Shown: positions 52,305 through 61,792, counted from the stretch's first letter. The stretch is DNA of 64,000 bases from CAXBES01 sp963974915 (GCA_963974915.1 CAXBES010000016.1:1-64000); one strand, 5' to 3'. The notes: generated by a model from the sequence alone, not told the origin. Numbers and translations: made by a program.

Positions 52305-54059
52305 TTAATTGACTTTAACGATTCCACCTTTAATTTCGGTCATAGCGGTGCCCGCCACTTTCACTTTGGCTCCTTTAACTTCATTGGTCCCCGAACCTTC
52401 TACTATGGTTTTAACACCACTTGCATTAAGTTTTATGTCACTTTTTAGATCAAGTTCTTGAGATGCATGGATATGAATTTTTTTACCATGTATATTTGTT
52501 AGATCAGGCTCACTAGACTCTAATCCAATATTAATAGTAGGGGAATTGAGGTTTATTTCTCCGTCGAGCGCAACTAAATCGATGTTTGCCGTCGCGTTGA
52601 TAGTTATATTACCTTCTCCATCAAATTTAATTTCACTGCTGGATTTGTCGATAATGGTAATACTTCCGTCTCCTTCATTTATGGTAATTTTACACGGACC
52701 AACCTGCCATACGGTAAAATGATTGCTCGCGTGTGAACTTCCGGCCGGCGGAGGCGAATTACGATTATATACAGATCCGGAAGTGTAAGGAATTTCGGCA
52801 TTACCGTTCTCAAAGTCAACGATTACTTCATCACCTACATGTGGAATTCGATACATACCACCACTTCCACCGGCCTGCATTGAGACAACTCTCATCCAAC
52901 AAGACATTTTTCCTTGTTTTACCTGCCACGGAAACTGAACTCTAATTCTTCCTAATGCCTCGGGGTCATGATTTTCCGTAACAACGCCTACTTGACTCAT
53001 ACTTCTTGGGAAGGCATTAATATCGGTTAGTGGATAGGCATCATAACTTCCTGAAATTGCTTCAAAGTTATTTTCATATTCTCCCGAAACGTTTACGGAA
53101 TGGTTTACTTCTATCACTCTGTATTTTTCATCTTCTACGACAATTAAATTACCTAGCTTTACCCCGGGATTACTCGTTGAACCAATTAATTTAACTTGAT
53201 TGATCGCAACACCCTCTAGTTGGGTTTTAACTTTTGTTTTTAACTGACTTCCTGCTGAAGGGCTATTATTGTTATTGTTCCAGGAATTTGTTTGAATGTT
53301 ATAGAAATCCTGAGAAACACTATCCACGAAGCCATCGAATGATGATCCTGCGGGTTTGGGCAAGGTGTCATTTTCTTCTATGGTATCGGAAAGATAATTA
53401 TTAGAAAAATAATTTACATTTCTAGGTAAAGGAATAAGACATAATTTATACTCAATTAGATCTTGACGATAATTAAGTGGAGTTTCTTCAATTTCGGGCT
53501 TGCCAAAAATTAGTTTATCTCCGTTATAATACATCCATTCTCCGTATTGTGATGCTAATCTACGTACGAAATCGAAACCGCTCTCATTATGTTGAACGCA
53601 GTAGTCGATCATATCCGTATATTTCGAATTTACGTCTGTATTTAATTTATAGTTATTAAGGATACTATTTACGATTCCGTCCAATCTCATTTCGTTGAAT
53701 GAATCGTAATGTGCTCCACCATCGGCTTTAATTGTAGGACTTTTAGCAATTAATACGATCTCATCTCCCAAGTCAACATTCTCGGCTTTGACGATTTTCA
53801 CTTCGGTAACGAGTCCTTTAAACTCTAATTTCCCCATTTTGGATTTATCGGAAATGGACGACGTTTGCACAGCAATGGTTTCCCCTAAGAATTCTTTGCT
53901 TTTTTCACCTAAACCAGACGCTTCTTTTTCGAACATATCCATTCGGAAAATGATTTCCAGCGTGTGATGTTCGGCAATCTTTTGACCTAAGAAGAGCTTC
54001 TTAAATGAAGTAACTTCTTTACCGGCAATATATATTGATGTTTTTGAAAGTAATGCCAT
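52305..54059 (-). CDS. tssI: T6SS spike protein VgrG
   Basis: A 584-aa trimeric spike. gp27-like domains (1-340) contain NESGFDFVRRLASQYGEWMYY; the gp5 OB-fold (about 355-445) contains DPEALGRIRVQFPWQ and HVGDEVIVDFENGN; and a repeating beta-needle follows to the end (INATANIDLVALDGEINLNS through VKVN). There is no C-terminal enzyme domain, so cargo must be attached through other proteins. It lies 9 bases after an hcp gene and 1 base before the spike-extension gene. Confidence 0.95.
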   Translation of the reverse strand: MALLSKTSIYIAGKEVTSFKKLFLGQKIAEHHTLEIIFRMDMFEKEASGLGEKSKEFLGETIAVQTSSISDKSKMGKLEFKGLVTEVKIVKAENVDLGDEIVLIAKSPTIKADGGAHYDSFNEMRLDGIVNSILNNYKLNTDVNSKYTDMIDYCVQHNESGFDFVRRLASQYGEWMYYNGDKLIFGKPEIEETPLNYRQDLIEYKLCLIPLPRNVNYFSNNYLSDTIEENDTLPKPAGSSFDGFVDSVSQDFYNIQTNSWNNNNNSPSAGSQLKTKVKTQLEGVAINQVKLIGSTSNPGVKLGNLIVVEDEKYRVIEVNHSVNVSGEYENNFEAISGSYDAYPLTDINAFPRSMSQVGVVTENHDPEALGRIRVQFPWQVKQGKMSCWMRVVSMQAGGSGGMYRIPHVGDEVIVDFENGNAEIPYTSGSVYNRNSPPPAGSSHASNHFTVWQVGPCKITINEGDGSITIIDKSSSEIKFDGEGNITINATANIDLVALDGEINLNSPTINIGLESSEPDLTNIHGKKIHIHASQELDLKSDIKLNASGVKTIVEGSGTNEVKGAKVKVAGTAMTEIKGGIVKVN

Positions 54060-54068
54060 AACTCTTAT

Positions 54069-54464
54069 TTAATGAAATGATTCCCATGGATTTTCGTACT
54101 CAGAACCATTTACTCCCATAGCTCTTGCCGAAATCGTTAGCTTGGTTCTCATTGGTAAAGAATTCTCTGCGTCGAATTGCTCTAAATATCCTACACAAAA
54201 TGCATCAGTGAAATGTAGCGTTTTATTACTAGACATAATGTCTCGTTTATAAAATACGATCTCACCATCTTTATAATCGCCCGGACTGACCATCCATGCT
54301 AAAAAATCTGTGCTATTGGTAGATTCAATAAGTATATGGATTAGTCCGCCTCTAGGTCTTCCCGTAGGGCGGCCATTAGAATCAATGCTCTGAATAAACT
54401 CAAAGGAGCATTCCAAAACATTCATCTCTACATCTTCAATTGTTAATTTTGCTAAGAATGACAT
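54069..54464 (-). CDS. tssD: T6SS tube protein Hcp, copy 2
   Basis: ATG 54464 is chosen because MSFLAKLTIED aligns with the other Hcp (MSFKAKLKVAG); an earlier in-frame start adds ten unrelated residues. The 131-aa product has SNGRPTGRPRGGLIHILIES and IVFYKRDIM, matching subtype iii Hcp. It diverges noticeably from copy 1, so it may form a specialised tip ring or carry different cargo. It is followed after 9 bases by vgrG. Confidence 0.9.
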   Translation of the reverse strand: MSFLAKLTIEDVEMNVLECSFEFIQSIDSNGRPTGRPRGGLIHILIESTNSTDFLAWMVSPGDYKDGEIVFYKRDIMSSNKTLHFTDAFCVGYLEQFDAENSLPMRTKLTISARAMGVNGSEYENPWESFH

Positions 54465-54558
54465 GGTATAATGTATTAAGTTATGAACAGGCAAATAAGG
54501 GAGCGTTGAAATATCACCCCCTTAATTGAATTGTTACCGTATAATGTTCCAGGTGTTA

Positions 54559-54945
54559 TTACACCCAGTCATTTACGTGTTCTCCATTTCCAATGCCAAT
54601 AGATTTAGCTGAAATGACAAAAGATTCTGCCATGGGGTTTTTTCCTGTGGAGTCGAAACCTTCGTGATACTTAACCATATAGCCCTCTGTGAACTTAAGT
54701 TCTTTTGAAGTGGCTTCTGTATCTCTCTTTAGGAATACAATAGAACCATCTCTTCGTTCGAAGTTATTGAACATCCAATCAGATAAGCTGGTATCTGCGG
54801 TAGATTCTACTGTTAATTTGATCTTGCCTCCTCTGGTAATAGAAGAAGGTCTTCCTGTTGCATCAGTTTCCTGATGTAATTCGTACGAGCAACTTAAAAC
54901 GTTGTACTCATTTCCTGCTACTTTTAGTTTTGCTTTAAAAGACAT
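54559..54945 (-). CDS. tssD: T6SS tube protein Hcp, copy 1
   Basis: A 128-aa ring-forming tube protein: SFKAKLKVAGNEYNVLSCSY, DATGRPSSITRGGKIKLTVES, GSIVFLKRDTEATSKEL and KSIGIGNGEHVNDWV. This is the canonical Bacteroidetes Hcp length and order. It stands first after a 350-bp AT-rich gap, so its own promoter should be there; tube proteins are usually the most highly expressed T6SS genes. Confidence 0.94.
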   Translation of the reverse strand: MSFKAKLKVAGNEYNVLSCSYELHQETDATGRPSSITRGGKIKLTVESTADTSLSDWMFNNFERRDGSIVFLKRDTEATSKELKFTEGYMVKYHEGFDSTGKNPMAESFVISAKSIGIGNGEHVNDWV

Positions 54946-55293
54946 AATAATAAAATTTAATTAATAAAAAATAAGATATCTATATATATAAAAATATGTA
55001 TGAAATAAAATTATGGAACAATGTAAGAACATACAAGAAAACAGCTAATTTTCTTAAAATGAATAGATTAATAGATTCCTTTCTAAGATGAAATACATTT
55101 TGGAATGAATTTGTTACCCCTTTTCAGACATTTTTTTAATTAAATTTTGAAGAAAATCACGATTTCAAGTTAACATTTATGATTAGAATAGCTATAAAAA
55201 ACTAAAGATCAGAATGTTAAATAGAAATGGAATAGGTTTAAAAAGAATGAATATGAAGAAAAATCAGGTGCCAGAATTTGAAGTTGTGACGAA
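54946..55293. other. 348-bp AT-rich region upstream of hcp
   Basis: No convincing gene. It should contain the leftward hcp promoter, although no clear TAnnTTTG was found. Short palindromic AT runs occur at 54972-54992. A 27-codon rightward frame at 55214-55297 overlaps the tssN stop and has no family match, so it is not called. Confidence 0.5.
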
Positions 55294-56169
55294 TTAACTA
55301 TCTACACGCCGACATATAATAACAGTATCTTCTTTAATATTGTTAGCAGCTACTGTTTGATTAAAGTTAATGTGCTTTATTGGGCTCCACCAATTTGGCT
55401 TAAAATGAAAAACCCATTCGTTGGGCTCATTAGATCGCTCATCAATGACTTCTATTTTACCTTCCGGATGTCTCTCATTATAATCAATTATAAAGAAATA
55501 AAACAGCTTGCCAAATTCCATAGCCTGTGGCGCTTTAACCCTAAAATTAGTGATATCGCTTTGATCCTTATTCTTTTTGAACTCGAAACTTATCACTCTC
55601 GGATTTACCAACTCTTCTTTTGTAGGGTCCTTAATATCCTTATTAACAGGAAATTGCCAACTATCGTATATAGGTATAGCGATCTGCATGGCAAATTCGT
55701 ACATTTTGTAGAATAAAGTTGGCAATACGAATAAAATCGCAGACGACATAAAAATATAACTGAAGGGCGATCTAAATCTGTTTACGATTTGTATAAAGGC
55801 AATGAGTCCCAAACAGGCATAGGCTAAAGTAAATAAGAACTCCGGCCAGAATTCAGACTTGTCTGCCGAAAGAGACGGGAAATAATTCCGAAGCACGTAT
55901 AAATGAAGTACACCCAACAACAAAAATATAAATTGAAAGGCGAAGTAACTGTTTAGCGGAGTGTCGTTTAATACTTTACTGGAACTTAGTAATCCTGTTA
56001 AAGCAAAAGTTATGAGAATTAAAAGCGCATAGAGGATCGCTTTTTTTTTGTTCTTAGAAAATAGTTTACGCAATTTTGTAACAAGCATCATTACGAGCGT
56101 GCTTATAATAATTAAGCCTATACTTAGCTTAAAAATTTCACCATTTGCGATATTTCCTACCGAACCCAT
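55294..56169 (-). CDS. tssN: T6SSiii membrane protein TssN
   Basis: A 291-aa protein with about five N-terminal membrane helices (up to about residue 155) and a C-terminal soluble domain (ISFEFKKNKDQSDITNFRVKAP, FYFFIIDYNERHPEGKI). This layout and position fit TssN, which with TssO, TssP, TssQ and TssR replaces the TssJLM membrane complex in subtype iii systems. It follows the TssG-like gene by 10 bases. Confidence 0.8.
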   Translation of the reverse strand: MGSVGNIANGEIFKLSIGLIIISTLVMMLVTKLRKLFSKNKKKAILYALLILITFALTGLLSSSKVLNDTPLNSYFAFQFIFLLLGVLHLYVLRNYFPSLSADKSEFWPEFLFTLAYACLGLIAFIQIVNRFRSPFSYIFMSSAILFVLPTLFYKMYEFAMQIAIPIYDSWQFPVNKDIKDPTKEELVNPRVISFEFKKNKDQSDITNFRVKAPQAMEFGKLFYFFIIDYNERHPEGKIEVIDERSNEPNEWVFHFKPNWWSPIKHINFNQTVAANNIKEDTVIICRRVDS

Positions 56170-56179
56170 TTCGTTATTA

Positions 56180-57106
56180 TTATAATTGAGTTGAAATTCC
56201 CATTATTGGATTATCATCCTCATTTAAAACAAACCCATTCTTATTGTTGACAATAAATTTCGTTTCAACTTCTATTTCTATGGGAATGAAATAATCGTAA
56301 AAAGTATTAATAAATTTTAAAACTCCATCCTTTTTTAAATAATTATTTATTTTTTTTTCTGAAATAGGTCCGATGGTAACCTCCAGTATCGGACTGAGGA
56401 TCTTTTGCTTAGTCGTTGCCAATACAGAGTTCACTCCCAATTCGAAATTATCAACAGACTTCTTTTTCTGAGTATTTTCTTCTGAAGGATTTCGAGCTTC
56501 AAACTTTTTATTGAAGGTCACTTTTTCGTTTAGCACCTTCTCCATAGTGAGCCTGGTTAATTCCAGATCCCCGGCAATTTTATAACTATGAGGCAATAGT
56601 TTAATCAATTTTAGAATATAGGATTCGGGAATTTCACTGTCAATATTCCAGAATTCAATAAGGAAATCATCGTTTAAGTTGTAGAAATTATCTAATAATT
56701 CTCTCTCTTTACTTTCAATTCGTAAGCGTTGAAGGAAAAATTCATTTTCAATGGGCGCAAAAAAGGATCTCGCCTCTTTTTCCTCTTCTTTTACAGATTT
56801 TCGATAGGCACTAAAGGAACTACCCGCTTTTTCGGTTTGCGGGGCATGAAATAATCCTTCGGGCAGCATGTCGTAAAGACCATTCCTGGATAGATTGAAG
56901 GTCAACATATTGTCATTTAATAAGTTGTCTACATCTATTATGTCACGTCTGTAGGGTCTTGAAAAGGTACTCTGATTAGCAATAACGAAATCTTCTTCAG
57001 TAACATCCGAATTTTCCTGAATTTCGGCAATGAGTACTTCGGCCTTTAAGTTCTCATAAACACCAAGCAATTCTGTGAAAATATTCTCAAGTACAGAAGT
57101 TGTCAT
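56180..57106 (-). CDS. tssG: T6SS baseplate protein TssG
   Basis: ATG 57106 (MTTSVLENIF) is preferred because it lies just beyond the stop of the upstream gene; a longer frame would overlap it by 68 bases. The 308-aa product has FNLSRNGLYDMLPEGLFHAP, the characteristic TssG block of Bacteroidetes systems, and a C-terminal VTIGPISEKKINNYL region. TssG joins TssE, TssF and TssK in the baseplate wedge. Confidence 0.82.
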   Translation of the reverse strand: MTTSVLENIFTELLGVYENLKAEVLIAEIQENSDVTEEDFVIANQSTFSRPYRRDIIDVDNLLNDNMLTFNLSRNGLYDMLPEGLFHAPQTEKAGSSFSAYRKSVKEEEKEARSFFAPIENEFFLQRLRIESKERELLDNFYNLNDDFLIEFWNIDSEIPESYILKLIKLLPHSYKIAGDLELTRLTMEKVLNEKVTFNKKFEARNPSEENTQKKKSVDNFELGVNSVLATTKQKILSPILEVTIGPISEKKINNYLKKDGVLKFINTFYDYFIPIEIEVETKFIVNNKNGFVLNEDDNPIMGISTQL

Positions 57107-57122
57107 TCCGAAGTGTTCAAAA

Positions 57123-58136
57123 TTAATTGTTGTTGATTCTTCGACCTGCCGAAACAAATCTACTAGTCCAGAATGCTTCCGAAAGATCACTTATTTTAAC
57201 ACCCGAAACTCCACTGGTACCACGTCTTGAGGTAGAATTTACGAATTTATTGTTTCCGAGGTAAATACCTACGTGACTAATGTTGTTACTGTAATCACCA
57301 ACACCCTTAAAAAACAGCAGATCTCCTTCCATAAGGAAACTCTTATCTGTAAACTTATCTGAGTATTTCGAATTAAATTGCTTTTCGGCTGTTCTTTCTA
57401 TGTACAGTCCAAAAACAGAGGTGAAAAGTCTTTGTGAAAAAGAAGAACAGTCAATTCCTTCCTTATTAGCACCACCCATAAGGTAAGGTGTTCCCATCCA
57501 TTCGTCAATGAACTCATATAATTTGAAGTTCGTTATTTCTTCTGGCGTAACCCCAAGGATTTCGGCATACTTAGTTTGTAGGGGTGAGATTTCATCCATG
57601 ATATCTTCAGATATCACTTGATCCTCTTCCTCATTATCATCATAACTAACGATCACATCTTTATTCTGCTTCTTAAGCTTTTTGGCCTGTTTTGCAAGCA
57701 ATTTCTCTCGTTTCTCCAGTTCCTTTTGAGCTTCCTTAATTTTTGCTTCGCGTTCCTTTTCTCTTCGCTTTTCTTCTTTACTAAGCGACTTTTCAATTCG
57801 TCTTCTTCTTTTCTTCTCATCCTTAGTAAGGGATACTTCTATCTGATTTACAGCAACTTTCTTACCTTCTATCACATTTATCAAAAACAGTTTAACTTCA
57901 TAACCGTCTTTAGTAACCGTCACTATCTGTTCGCCACTCGGGATGCGCTCGGTAAAATTAAATGTCCCATCGGCATTGGTTTTTTGTGCCAATGCAGTAC
58001 CCTCAATAGCAACAATTGCGTTGCTGATCTCCGAAAGCGTTTCTTCTTCAACGATAGTTCCGGTAAATGTTGAATTTTGAGAAAATGAAATGAAGCAAAT
58101 GCAAAAGAATAAAAGGGATGTAAATATCTTCCTCAT
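57123..58136 (-). CDS. NlpC/P60 peptidase with Ig-like and charged-linker domains
   Basis: ATG 58136 begins a signal peptide (1-20, ending SFSQ); product 337 aa. Order: carboxypeptidase-regulatory/CNA-B-like domain about 22-103 (TGTIVEEETLSEISNAIVAI), a Lys/Arg/Glu-rich coiled coil about 105-160, then an NlpC/P60 domain about 205-330 with Cys230 (GIDCSSFSQR) and His288 (NISHVGIYLG); Asn300 is at the third site. A periplasmic peptidoglycan hydrolase is implied. Inside a T6SS locus it may open the wall for assembly, as TagX or MltE do elsewhere. It is divergent from tssE. Confidence 0.85.
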   Translation of the reverse strand: MRKIFTSLLFFCICFISFSQNSTFTGTIVEEETLSEISNAIVAIEGTALAQKTNADGTFNFTERIPSGEQIVTVTKDGYEVKLFLINVIEGKKVAVNQIEVSLTKDEKKRRRRIEKSLSKEEKRREKEREAKIKEAQKELEKREKLLAKQAKKLKKQNKDVIVSYDDNEEEDQVISEDIMDEISPLQTKYAEILGVTPEEITNFKLYEFIDEWMGTPYLMGGANKEGIDCSSFSQRLFTSVFGLYIERTAEKQFNSKYSDKFTDKSFLMEGDLLFFKGVGDYSNNISHVGIYLGNNKFVNSTSRRGTSGVSGVKISDLSEAFWTSRFVSAGRRINNN

Positions 58137-58367
58137 AATCAATGGGTTTGGTTTGCAGGTTTAATCAATTTTTTTTATTGGGGGTCATAAAGGTACTAAA
58201 AATGAGGTACCGATTTTAAAAGATATTGAAAAAAATGTTGCCTCGTTTAAAGAATTGATTCTTATTAAGATAAGTAATATCACTATATTTACATTCATAA
58301 CATTTTTTAATATGGGATTTGAGATAGTTTTTGAAGTAACTATACTTAGTTCACGAGTAACACGGAC

Positions 58368-58802
58368 ATGAATAACAATTATTATGTACTTCCCCTAAAT
58401 GCTAAAAACCTTATTAGTAGCAGAGAACACGAAAAATGTAATCTCAATACATCCATATCGCACTATATCCATCTAATTAATACCTCGTATTTTGGTGAAT
58501 GTACCTTCGATGAATCTTTTGGGTGTTCTATTTGGAATATTGATTTCGACAATCTTAAAAGTACCACCCGTTTAAGAACACTTATTCAGGATTCATTATA
58601 CGACTCGTTGTTAGAACATGAAAAACGTCTGCATGAAATTAGAGTGGATGTAAAAATAAAGCAAGAAGAAATAACCGGTAGAATGACTGCAAATCGAATA
58701 AAGAAGCGCATTGACATAAGAATAAAAGGGAAGGTTAAAAAAACGAGTGAGCAGTTTTCGTATGTGGAATACTTTTATATTGGACCCTTATCATACAAAT
58801 AG
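58368..58802 (+). CDS. tssE: T6SS baseplate protein TssE (gp25-like)
   Basis: A 144-aa gp25-like baseplate protein. It contains YFGECTFDESFGCSIWNIDF (the gp25 EFG-type block) and LRTLIQDSLYDSLLEHEKRL. TssE starts sheath polymerisation at the baseplate. It is first of the rightward set, after a 231-bp divergent promoter region, with tssF 3 bases downstream. Confidence 0.83.
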   Translation: MNNNYYVLPLNAKNLISSREHEKCNLNTSISHYIHLINTSYFGECTFDESFGCSIWNIDFDNLKSTTRLRTLIQDSLYDSLLEHEKRLHEIRVDVKIKQEEITGRMTANRIKKRIDIRIKGKVKKTSEQFSYVEYFYIGPLSYK

Positions 58803-58805
58803 CAT

Positions 58806-60644
58806 ATGAAGGAAAATAATAAAGAAGAGATAAAAAACAGAATGATAAAAAAGGCTGCCACAATGTGGGGAGTGCAGCCTAATGAAATCGAGATGTCATT
58901 CGATCCTATCGTTTCTTTACTCATCTCTGCATGTGCTTCAGAAATTGAGAAGATATCTGCAGAGGTAGATCATTCGCAAACGAGAATTACTGAAAAAGTT
59001 ATTCAGCTAATGACGCCGGAAGCGGTGAATGGTCCAAGACCTGCAAGATCTATACTTTATGCCGAACCAATCGATGAGGTATTAACCATTAAACCCGAAT
59101 ATCTTTTTAATTATAGAAAAAAGGAATCTTATCAAAAAACTTCGGTAAAATATAGGAATATCTATTTTTCTCCTGTTCAGGATTTTAAATTGGTAGACGC
59201 AAGTGTTCAATATATGGCTTGTGGAGGTACTTTTATTGAGCTTCAGAATAGAAAAAACAAGGAAATAGTCGCACAAAAGGTTAAAGATTCAGACTTATTG
59301 CCTTCAACTTTATACATTGGTTTAACTAGTAAACGAAAATCCATCACGCTCGAGGATGTATCTTTTTATTTTGAATTGCAAGGTGTGGATCATAAAGAGC
59401 TCTTTTATCATCACTTAAGAAATGCACAATGGTTTACAGAAAATGACACTCTAGAAGTGTCAGGTGGATTCTATAATACTGAAAAGGCAGAAGAAACAAA
59501 CCTTAAAAGTATCTTCGAAGATGTATCTAATAAAACGAACAACACGTGTAAACAAATCGTGAATGGATATAGCAGACAGTATATAACAGTAAAATCTGTT
59601 GGAGAAAAGCAGAATTTGAAAAAATCGGAGTTTAAGGAAATGCAGGATTTTTTGTCCAAGAATAAAATTAAACTTGACGAAGATGTAAAATGGATAAAAA
59701 TTATATTTCCAAGAATAATAACCAATACACTTTTACAAAATATTCACTGCTCGTTAAATTCATTTCCTGTACTTAACAGAGAGCTCAATAGTTTTACCTA
59801 TAATATTAAGGAGTTTATAAATATTCTTCCAATAAAGACCGAAGATCTGTTTTTTGATATTAAATCCATTACGAACACCGATGGCGATGCATATAAAGCC
59901 AGAAGTAAAGACAATTCTAGTATTGGTAAAGGAACTTTTGTGTTACGCGATGATAATGTTGGGAAATTAGATAAAAGAAAGGCACGAGAATATGTTATTC
60001 ACCTAATTGAGCTTTTAAAAGATGAAAGTGCTTCTTTTTCATTTCTGAATAATGACTTTTTACATAAAAACCTCAAAGGGTTGAATCAGTTAATAGCGTT
60101 ATTAGAGCAGAAGGTTTCTGAAGCTTCAAGGGATCTTACACAAACTAATTATGTTGTCTTAAAGCCTTTTAAGCCAAACGAGAAATTGCTGGTAGAGTTT
60201 TGGACCACAAACGGGGAAGCAGGAAATAATATTAAATCAGGTAGCGATCTCTCAATTTATCAAGGCGTAGGAATACAACAGGGTAACAATTATTTTCTTA
60301 CCACATCTCATGGTGGGAAAGATGATCTAAATATGACAGAAAAACTAAATTCGTATAGAAGATCCTTACTTTCAAGAGACCGAATCGTGACGAAAGAAGA
60401 TATAAAAGCCTTGTGTTTTGAATTATATGGAGACAAGATTAGTAAGGTAGATGTGAAACGTGGATTTGGTAGTGGCATCGGACTTAACAAAGGAGTGATG
60501 CAGTATATTGAAATTGTATTGTTGCCTAATAATCAAATCAATACGGAAGAGGAGGAATGGGATTCAATTAATAGTAATTTACTTTACTATTTAGAAAAAA
60601 ACTCTGTAAATGTATTTCCATATAAAATAAAAATATTAAATTAA
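58806..60644 (+). CDS. tssF: T6SS baseplate protein TssF
   Basis: A 612-aa baseplate wedge protein. Typical starts: IKKAATMWGVQPNEIEMSFDP and LISACASEIEKISAEVDHSQ; MTPEAVNGPRPARSILYAEP is a TssF block; the C-terminal part has NSYRRSLLSRDRIVTKEDIKAL, like phage gp6/TssF. Length matches the family. It is linked to tssE. Confidence 0.9.
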   Translation: MKENNKEEIKNRMIKKAATMWGVQPNEIEMSFDPIVSLLISACASEIEKISAEVDHSQTRITEKVIQLMTPEAVNGPRPARSILYAEPIDEVLTIKPEYLFNYRKKESYQKTSVKYRNIYFSPVQDFKLVDASVQYMACGGTFIELQNRKNKEIVAQKVKDSDLLPSTLYIGLTSKRKSITLEDVSFYFELQGVDHKELFYHHLRNAQWFTENDTLEVSGGFYNTEKAEETNLKSIFEDVSNKTNNTCKQIVNGYSRQYITVKSVGEKQNLKKSEFKEMQDFLSKNKIKLDEDVKWIKIIFPRIITNTLLQNIHCSLNSFPVLNRELNSFTYNIKEFINILPIKTEDLFFDIKSITNTDGDAYKARSKDNSSIGKGTFVLRDDNVGKLDKRKAREYVIHLIELLKDESASFSFLNNDFLHKNLKGLNQLIALLEQKVSEASRDLTQTNYVVLKPFKPNEKLLVEFWTTNGEAGNNIKSGSDLSIYQGVGIQQGNNYFLTTSHGGKDDLNMTEKLNSYRRSLLSRDRIVTKEDIKALCFELYGDKISKVDVKRGFGSGIGLNKGVMQYIEIVLLPNNQINTEEEEWDSINSNLLYYLEKNSVNVFPYKIKILN

Positions 60645-60706
60645 TGTCTATTTTAGTCCTAAAATAGTGCGATCGTAAAACTAGGATACATCAAATTAAA
60701 AGTATT

Positions 60707-61705
60707 ATGAGCTCAGGAAATAACATTAGAAAGAGTATGGATAGTTCCGTTATTTATATGTTTATAGGGGTATTCTTGATCTCGGCTGTTACTCTTGCAT
60801 TCAGATATTCTAAATACGCACCCTGTGATGAGGTATTATTCTCTACCGATGCCAGAGAGTTTAGAGCGGGAGAAATGATTAAATTTCGGGATAAAACAGA
60901 AGGAGCAGAAGTTTGGACCTGGGATTTTGGTGATGGAACTACAGGGTCTTATCAAAAGGATCCCTTACATATCTTTAAGGAAGAAGGGGAATATAAAGTA
61001 CGCCTCTTGGTTAATAATACGTGTGAACGAATCGAGACTGTCGTAATCAAGGAAAAAAGAGTCTTGATCGATTCCACTAAATTCCCGGTTTTCTCACTTC
61101 CGGAAAGCATTACTGTGGGAGAAACCCTGAAGGTTAAAGACGAAACTAATAATGCAGACACATGGGAGTGGAGATTTGGTGAGACAGCTAGTATTAATGC
61201 TACCTCTAAAAATGCTGAATACGTTTATGAAGAGCCGGGTCTTAAAACCGTTTCATTGGTGGTGAATGGTGATTTAAACTACATTACAAAGAAGAAAATC
61301 AATGTAATCCCTAAGAAAGGAGAGAAGGTCCGAATTACAGAAATTGAGATCCCTAAACGTGAACCTGGGTGGAATATAAAGAGTAAGCCAAGCGAAGTTG
61401 TTACGCAAAAGGAAGAGGCAGCTAGTAAACCTTCGGTTACTCCGTATATCAATGAAAGTAATTTTGGATTAAAAGTGCTATTGGTTTCTCAAGAAAAGAC
61501 GACTCCCCAGGCATTTTCAGAATTTTTCTGCGGAAACATAAACATTCCAATTGTTGTGAATGGAAAAAATACAACCTTCCTTGTTTTCTGTGAAAAAATA
61601 AAAGGGAAGAAAATTAAGATTAAGAGTTTAAATCTTTTCAGAGAAAAAGGATCGAATTGTATTAAAAATGTAACTATCGATTATAAAAAATCGGGTCTCT
61701 TCTAA
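60707..61705 (+). CDS. PKD-domain T6SSiii membrane protein (TssP candidate)
   Basis: A 332-aa protein with one N-terminal membrane helix (about 15-31, VIYMFIGVFLISAVTLAF) and no signal peptide, placing the rest in the periplasm. Two PKD-like domains lie at about 45-112 (TWDFGDGTTGSYQKDP) and 125-200 (EWRFGETASINATSK), then a linker and a C-terminal domain about 240-332 (FFCGNINIPIVVNGKN). Position between tssF and tssK suggests a subtype iii envelope-complex part; TssP is the best guess. The symbol is withheld because I cannot align it. Confidence 0.65.
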   Translation: MSSGNNIRKSMDSSVIYMFIGVFLISAVTLAFRYSKYAPCDEVLFSTDAREFRAGEMIKFRDKTEGAEVWTWDFGDGTTGSYQKDPLHIFKEEGEYKVRLLVNNTCERIETVVIKEKRVLIDSTKFPVFSLPESITVGETLKVKDETNNADTWEWRFGETASINATSKNAEYVYEEPGLKTVSLVVNGDLNYITKKKINVIPKKGEKVRITEIEIPKREPGWNIKSKPSEVVTQKEEAASKPSVTPYINESNFGLKVLLVSQEKTTPQAFSEFFCGNINIPIVVNGKNTTFLVFCEKIKGKKIKIKSLNLFREKGSNCIKNVTIDYKKSGLF

Positions 61706-61792
61706 AACAAAATCACTAAACTCACCTCCTAATTTAGAAGGGCAGTCATAATTAAGTTAAGAGGTGAACTCTTGAACGCAAAATAAAAGTAG

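Noticed and set aside
55214..55297. 27-codon rightward frame in the gap upstream of hcp, ending in QVPEFEVVTN
   Set aside because: Very short, AT-rich context, overlaps the convergent tssN stop, and matches no leader-peptide family I know. Conservation data would be needed.
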